Source of the DNA: an uncultured Oscillibacter sp.
GTDB taxonomy: Bacteria > Bacillota > Clostridia > Oscillospirales > Oscillospiraceae
Direction: 5' to 3'
DNA: 8,956 nt
Assembly: GCA_937884915.1 (NCBI GenBank)
Contig: CALAAN010000154.1
Coordinates: 1 to 8,956, forward strand
Shown here: positions 6,538 through 8,956 of the stretch, piece by piece
Layout of the letters: every line of letters starts with the position of its first letter
How positions within the stretch are numbered: position 1 is the stretch's first letter
Notes under the pieces: generated by a model
Told to the model about the DNA's origin: nothing
The model's database searches: none
Seen by the model: only the letters and a program-made list of their open reading frames with translations
Made by a program: the position numbers and the translations under genes

Positions 6538-6544
6538 GGAACTT

Positions 6545-7132
6545 TTAATTCGCTACTTTTACAATAGCGAATCGGAGCACCTTATCGCCCAGCGTGAAGC
6601 CCTGCTGGAGCACCTCGACCACGGTGTTTTCCCCGTAGTTCTCATCTTCAATGTGCATCACGGCGTTGTGCTTTTCGGGGTCAAAGGGCTTTCCAATGGC
6701 GTCCATCGTTTCAACGCCCAGCTTTTTGAGGCTCTCCTTGAACTGGTTGAACACCATCTCAAGGCCCTTGCGGTGGGGCGACTCCTCGTCACCGTACTGG
6801 GCAAGGCCGCGCTCGAGGTTATCGTAAACACCCAGCAGCGCCTTGATCGTATCGATCTTCGCGTCGGCGTAAATGTTTTCCTTTTCCTTCGCGGTGCGCT
6901 TGCGGTAGTTGTCGTACTCGGCGGCAAGGCGCAGGTATTTGTCCTGCTCATCGGCAAGCGACTTGGCAAGGCCTTCCATCTTCTCCATCTGCTCGCGCGT
7001 GACGGTGAAGATCTCCTGCTCCTCGGGAACGTCCGCAGACTTTGCTGCGTCCGCCTTCGGCTCTTCCGGCGTCTTGTTCACGTCCTTCTCCGGTGCGTTT
7101 TCCGCCGCGTTCTGCTTGTCTTTCTTACCCAT
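6545..7132 (-). CDS. grpE: Nucleotide exchange factor GrpE
   Basis: The protein has 195 residues. A charged, probably disordered N-terminus (1-40, rich in Lys, Glu, Ala and Pro) is followed by a long helix that forms the dimeric coiled coil (about 42-115, including RLAAEYDNYRKRTAKEKE). The compact C-terminal beta domain (about 138-195) carries the family signature PFDPEKHNAVMH, then VVEVLQQGFTLGDKVLRFA. GrpE releases ADP from DnaK so that the folding cycle can continue, and in some bacteria it acts as a thermosensor. AAGGAG (7144-7139) lies in the last codons of hrcA, 6 nt before the ATG, and only 3 bases separate the hrcA stop from this start, so the two genes are probably translationally coupled. 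After the stop codon, 7 bases precede the first hairpin of the repeat element. Confidence 0.97.
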   Translation of the reverse strand: MGKKDKQNAAENAPEKDVNKTPEEPKADAAKSADVPEEQEIFTVTREQMEKMEGLAKSLADEQDKYLRLAAEYDNYRKRTAKEKENIYADAKIDTIKALLGVYDNLERGLAQYGDEESPHRKGLEMVFNQFKESLKKLGVETMDAIGKPFDPEKHNAVMHIEDENYGENTVVEVLQQGFTLGDKVLRFAIVKVAN

Positions 7133-7135
7133 TTT

Positions 7136-8185
7136 TTACTCCTTATCTTCTCCCCTGGGCGGGAGCTCGTTCTTGCCGAACATCCGCGTCAGGCTGTCTG
7201 CAAAATAACTCAGCCGCGCCGTCACGGTGGCGTAATCCATTCTGGTGGGTCCCACCACACCGACGAGGCCGCGCATCCCGTCGCCGATATCGTAGCTGGC
7301 GACGACCACGCTGGTTTCTTTGAGCGCTTCGTTCACGTTTTCTGGGCCGATCAGGATCTTGAGCGACGCGCCGTCATCCGGCACAGGAAGCTCCTCCTTG
7401 TTATCCACAAGGAAGGTAACTAAATCGTGCGCCTTGTCAACGTCGCGGTACTCGGGCATCTTCAAGATCTGGCTCGCGCCCGCGGTCTCCACATTGCGCT
7501 GCGCACTCTGCTCGAGCACGCCGATCGCATATTCGACCGCTTTGGACACCACGAGGAACAGTTCTGGCGAAAGCTGCTCGGAAAGGCTCATCAGCCTTGC
7601 GCTCATCTCATCGGCGCTCCGGCCGGCGAAGTGCGTGTTCAAAAGCTCCTTGACGTCCGCGAGCCGCTGGCTGTCGAACGGGAGGTCCGAGCGCTGGAGC
7701 TGGCTCTTCACGCGGTTGTCCTCGCCCATCACCACGACGATGAAGCTCATTTCATCGACCGCGATGAGCTCGAAGCGCTTGACGCTCGCCTCGCGCCGCC
7801 CGCCCGTCACGCTGTACACGGGGTAATTGACGATGCTCGACACCATCTGCCCCGCCTTGGCGATCACGCTGTCCGTGCCGCTGAGCTTGCTCTTCAGCTG
7901 CTCGTTGATCTCCTTCGCTTCCGCTTCGGAGACCTCGCGCTTTTCCATCAGTTCGTTGACGTACAGGCGGTAGCCTTTCGGCGACGGCACGCGTCCGGCG
8001 GACGTGTGCGGCTGCTCAAGGTAGCCCATTTCGACCAGGTCCGCAAGCTCGTTGCGGATGGTCGCGGAGCTCACCGAGCCGCCCATCTCCTCGGCCAATG
8101 CCTTGGAGCCGACCGGCTCAGCCGCGGCGATGTAATCCTCGACAACGCGCTTGAGAATTTGCTTTTTGCGCTCGGTCAAGTCCAT
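7136..8185 (-). CDS. hrcA: Heat-inducible transcription repressor HrcA
   Basis: The 349-residue protein is the CIRCE-binding repressor of class I heat-shock genes. The N-terminal winged helix-turn-helix spans about 1-76: LTERKKQILKRVVEDYI, the recognition-helix region SSATIRNELADLVEMGYL (39-56) and the wing PHTSAGRVPSPKGYRLYV (59-76). The GAF-like sensor/dimer domain follows, ending with typical VVASYDIGDGMRGLVGVVGPTRMDYATV near the C-terminus. AAAGGAG (8200-8194) lies 8 nt before the ATG. A perfect CIRCE lies 22-49 bp upstream of the start, so hrcA should repress itself and the chaperone genes behind it. In related bacteria HrcA needs GroEL to fold, which links repression to free chaperone; no groESL is present here. 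Length and motifs are normal. Confidence 0.98.
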   Translation of the reverse strand: MDLTERKKQILKRVVEDYIAAAEPVGSKALAEEMGGSVSSATIRNELADLVEMGYLEQPHTSAGRVPSPKGYRLYVNELMEKREVSEAEAKEINEQLKSKLSGTDSVIAKAGQMVSSIVNYPVYSVTGGRREASVKRFELIAVDEMSFIVVVMGEDNRVKSQLQRSDLPFDSQRLADVKELLNTHFAGRSADEMSARLMSLSEQLSPELFLVVSKAVEYAIGVLEQSAQRNVETAGASQILKMPEYRDVDKAHDLVTFLVDNKEELPVPDDGASLKILIGPENVNEALKETSVVVASYDIGDGMRGLVGVVGPTRMDYATVTARLSYFADSLTRMFGKNELPPRGEDKE

Positions 8186-8207
8186 ACGCCGCGCTCCTTT
8201 CGTAGCT

Positions 8208-8234
8208 TTAGCACTCCTTTCCCTCGAGTGCTAA
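8208..8234. promoter_or_regulatory. CIRCE operator, HrcA binding site
   Basis: TTAGCACTC (8208-8216), nine bases, then GAGTGCTAA (8226-8234) is an exact match to the CIRCE consensus. It lies just downstream of the -10 box on the minus strand, so it covers the expected transcription start (about 8232) and the first bases of the leader. HrcA bound here would block initiation of the hrcA-grpE-dnaK-dnaJ operon. Confidence 0.97.
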
Positions 8235-8238
8235 ACGC

Positions 8239-8267
8239 AGTGTACCACCGACATTTCCCATTGTCAA
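8239..8267 (-). promoter_or_regulatory. Sigma-A type promoter of the hrcA operon
   Basis: A perfect -35 box TTGACA (8267-8262) and -10 box TACACT (8244-8239) are separated by exactly 17 nt on the minus strand. The predicted start falls within CIRCE. It is the strongest promoter visible in the window, consistent with a HrcA-controlled vegetative-sigma heat-shock promoter. Confidence 0.9.
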
Positions 8268-8592
8268 TAGCTCCCACTGTAAACAGTTTGTGAACTACAC
8301 AAAAGTCAGACCGCGGCCCGCCTTTTGCAGAGATTTCACCCCGCTCTGTGCCCCGCCCGCGACTCGACGCTCGCTGTGCGAGAAGAGCTTTTGGCACGCG
8401 CGCCCCAGGGCGGCCTCTCTTGCCATTTTGCGGCAATTCACCTTCTGTCGCGTCAAAAACGATTTAACATTATTTGCCGCCGTGCGCGGTGGTCTGGGCA
8501 GCCGTCGGCAGCTTCGCTGCCTTACGGATGCCGCATACCCCTCGCGGGTAAAAGTCTGTGACGCCTCCCCATTTCACGGCAGCTTCGCAGAT
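8268..8592. other. Non-coding stretch upstream of the hrcA promoter
   Basis: About 325 bp without a convincing gene. The short open frames here have no recognisable protein motif or good ribosome binding site. It holds several small inverted repeats: TTGCC/GGCAA near 8420-8435, the extended hairpin at 8498-8531, and TACCC (8536-8540) with GGGTA (8546-8550). GTCAAAAACGATTT (8452-8465) resembles, in reverse, part of hairpin II of the repeat element. No tRNA, rRNA or known riboswitch was recognised. Confidence 0.5.
8498..8531. repeat. Extended inverted repeat upstream of repeat copy 2
   Basis: GGCAGC (8507-8512) and GCTGCC (8516-8521) pair around TTC. CCGT/ACGG (8502-8505/8524-8527) and GCA/TGC (8498-8500/8529-8531) extend the stem across small internal loops to 13 pairs. 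There is no T-tract, so it is not an intrinsic terminator. It has no counterpart next to repeat copy 1. Confidence 0.5.
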
Positions 8593-8763
8593 TTTGCCGC
8601 CCGCAGGCGGCAAATAGATTCTAATCGTTTTTTCTGACGACATGTGCGTCAGAAAAAACACTGCTCAGTCCGCAAGTGTGGAATTTGCCCGCCAAGGCGG
8701 GCAAATTATGCGCGCAGCGGGCTGCAATCCCCTCTCGAAAAAGTGACACCGTCACTTTTTCGA
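8593..8763. repeat. Multi-hairpin intergenic repeat element, copy 2 (upstream of hrcA)
   Basis: Plus-strand order of hairpins: I, TTTGCCGCC (8593-8601) with GGCGGCAAA (8606-8614), loop CGCA; II, 8627-8639 with 8647-8659 (13 bp), loop of 7; III, 8682-8693 with 8696-8707 (12 bp, loop AA); IIIb, 8719-8723 with 8727-8731 (one mismatch, loop GCA); IV, 8735-8747 with 8751-8763 (13 bp), loop ACC. Order, orientation, the 9 bp size and CGCA loop of hairpin I, the 12-base I-II gap and the CTCAG block five bases after hairpin II all match copy 1 at 6384-6537. Stems I, III and IV have different sequences with pairing kept. Copy 2 lies between the terminator of the upstream gene and the hrcA promoter, outside any predicted transcript. 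Family name unknown. Confidence 0.85.
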
Positions 8764-8768
8764 AATTA

Positions 8769-8804
8769 TAAAAAAAGAGGAACGCTCGCGTTCCTCTTTT
8801 TTTA
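8769..8804 (-). terminator. Intrinsic terminator of the gene at the right edge
   Basis: A perfect 16 bp stem (8769-8784 with 8789-8804) closes a CTCG loop. The GAGGAACG core is flanked by A7 and T7, so it terminates on either strand. It lies 7 bp after the stop codon of the minus-strand gene at the window edge. Confidence 0.88.
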
Positions 8805-8811
8805 AGAGCCT

Positions 8812-8956
8812 TTATTCAGCCTTGGGAGCTTCAGCGGCTTTCGCTGCCTCGGCGGCTGCCTTGGCGGCAGCGGCCTTGCGCTCGGCGGCAGCCTTCTGCG
8901 CAGCCTTGAACTTCTCCTTCTCCTCGGGGGTCGGGATGGGCTCGATGGCGTTGCGC
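8812..8956 (-). CDS. C-terminal tail of an unidentified protein, truncated by window edge
   Basis: The minus strand is open from the window edge to TAA (8814-8812), giving 47 codons. The visible end reads RNAIEPIPTPEEKEKFK, followed by about 30 residues made almost only of Ala, Lys and Glu, with AAAKAAAEAAKAAEA near the end. Such a tail suggests a highly charged, probably helical or disordered extension and carries no family signature, so the protein is not identified. The frame is supported by GC-rich third positions, the absence of stops, and a strong terminator 7 bp after the stop codon. The main part of the gene lies to the right. It is transcribed in the same direction as hrcA but is separated from it by the terminator and about 580 bp. 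Confidence 0.75.
   Translation of the reverse strand, partial: RNAIEPIPTPEEKEKFKAAQKAAAERKAAAAKAAAEAAKAAEAPKAE

Noticed and set aside
6377..7423. A 348-codon open frame on the plus strand across the repeat element, grpE and part of hrcA
   Set aside because: It is antisense to well-supported genes and starts in the hairpin element. Its composition and lack of motifs indicate a shadow frame.
8176..8436. An 86-codon minus-strand open frame upstream of hrcA
   Set aside because: It runs through the hrcA promoter and CIRCE, overlaps the hrcA start in another frame, and has no recognisable motif.

Overview
The window looks like chromosomal DNA from a fairly GC-rich Clostridia-class Firmicute, probably close to the Oscillospiraceae/Ruminococcaceae. 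This is inferred from four things: the hrcA-grpE-dnaK-dnaJ gene order, a perfect CIRCE operator at a sigma-A type promoter, the Gram-positive form of DnaK (it lacks the roughly 24-residue insertion of proteobacterial DnaK), and strong AGGAG-type ribosome binding sites. No species can be named from the sequence alone.

Layout, left to right. Positions 1-687 (+) hold the C-terminal two thirds of a malate/L-lactate dehydrogenase-family oxidoreductase. It converges on a long minus-strand block, and two back-to-back hairpin terminators (711-752 and 759-792) separate them. Reading the minus strand from right to left, the window begins with the Ala/Lys-rich C-terminal tail of an unidentified protein (8812-8956) and its terminator (8769-8804). 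A roughly 500 bp non-coding stretch follows. Then come a consensus promoter and CIRCE (8208-8267), hrcA, grpE, dnaK, dnaJ, a PHP-family histidinol-phosphatase-like gene, and rpiB, which ends at a strong terminator (1917-1952). Last is a separate gene for a membrane-anchored putative glycoside hydrolase (799-1872) with its own candidate promoter.

How the genes work together. HrcA represses its own operon at CIRCE, and DnaK/DnaJ/GrpE form the Hsp70 folding machine. The PHP phosphatase gene starts 10 bp after dnaJ, and rpiB starts 20 bp after that, so both are probably co-transcribed with the chaperones. RpiB (pentose phosphate pathway) and histidinol phosphatase (histidine synthesis) both lie on routes connected through ribose 5-phosphate/PRPP. 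An extended hairpin followed by T5 between dnaK and dnaJ could lower expression of the distal genes.

The most notable signal is a repeated non-coding element of about 155-170 bp. It is present twice in the same orientation: at 6384-6537, inside the heat-shock operon between grpE and dnaK, and at 8593-8763, upstream of the hrcA promoter. Both copies have the same series of five hairpins. One hairpin is almost identical in sequence between copies, while the others keep their pairing although the stem sequences have changed. I do not recognise it as a named family.
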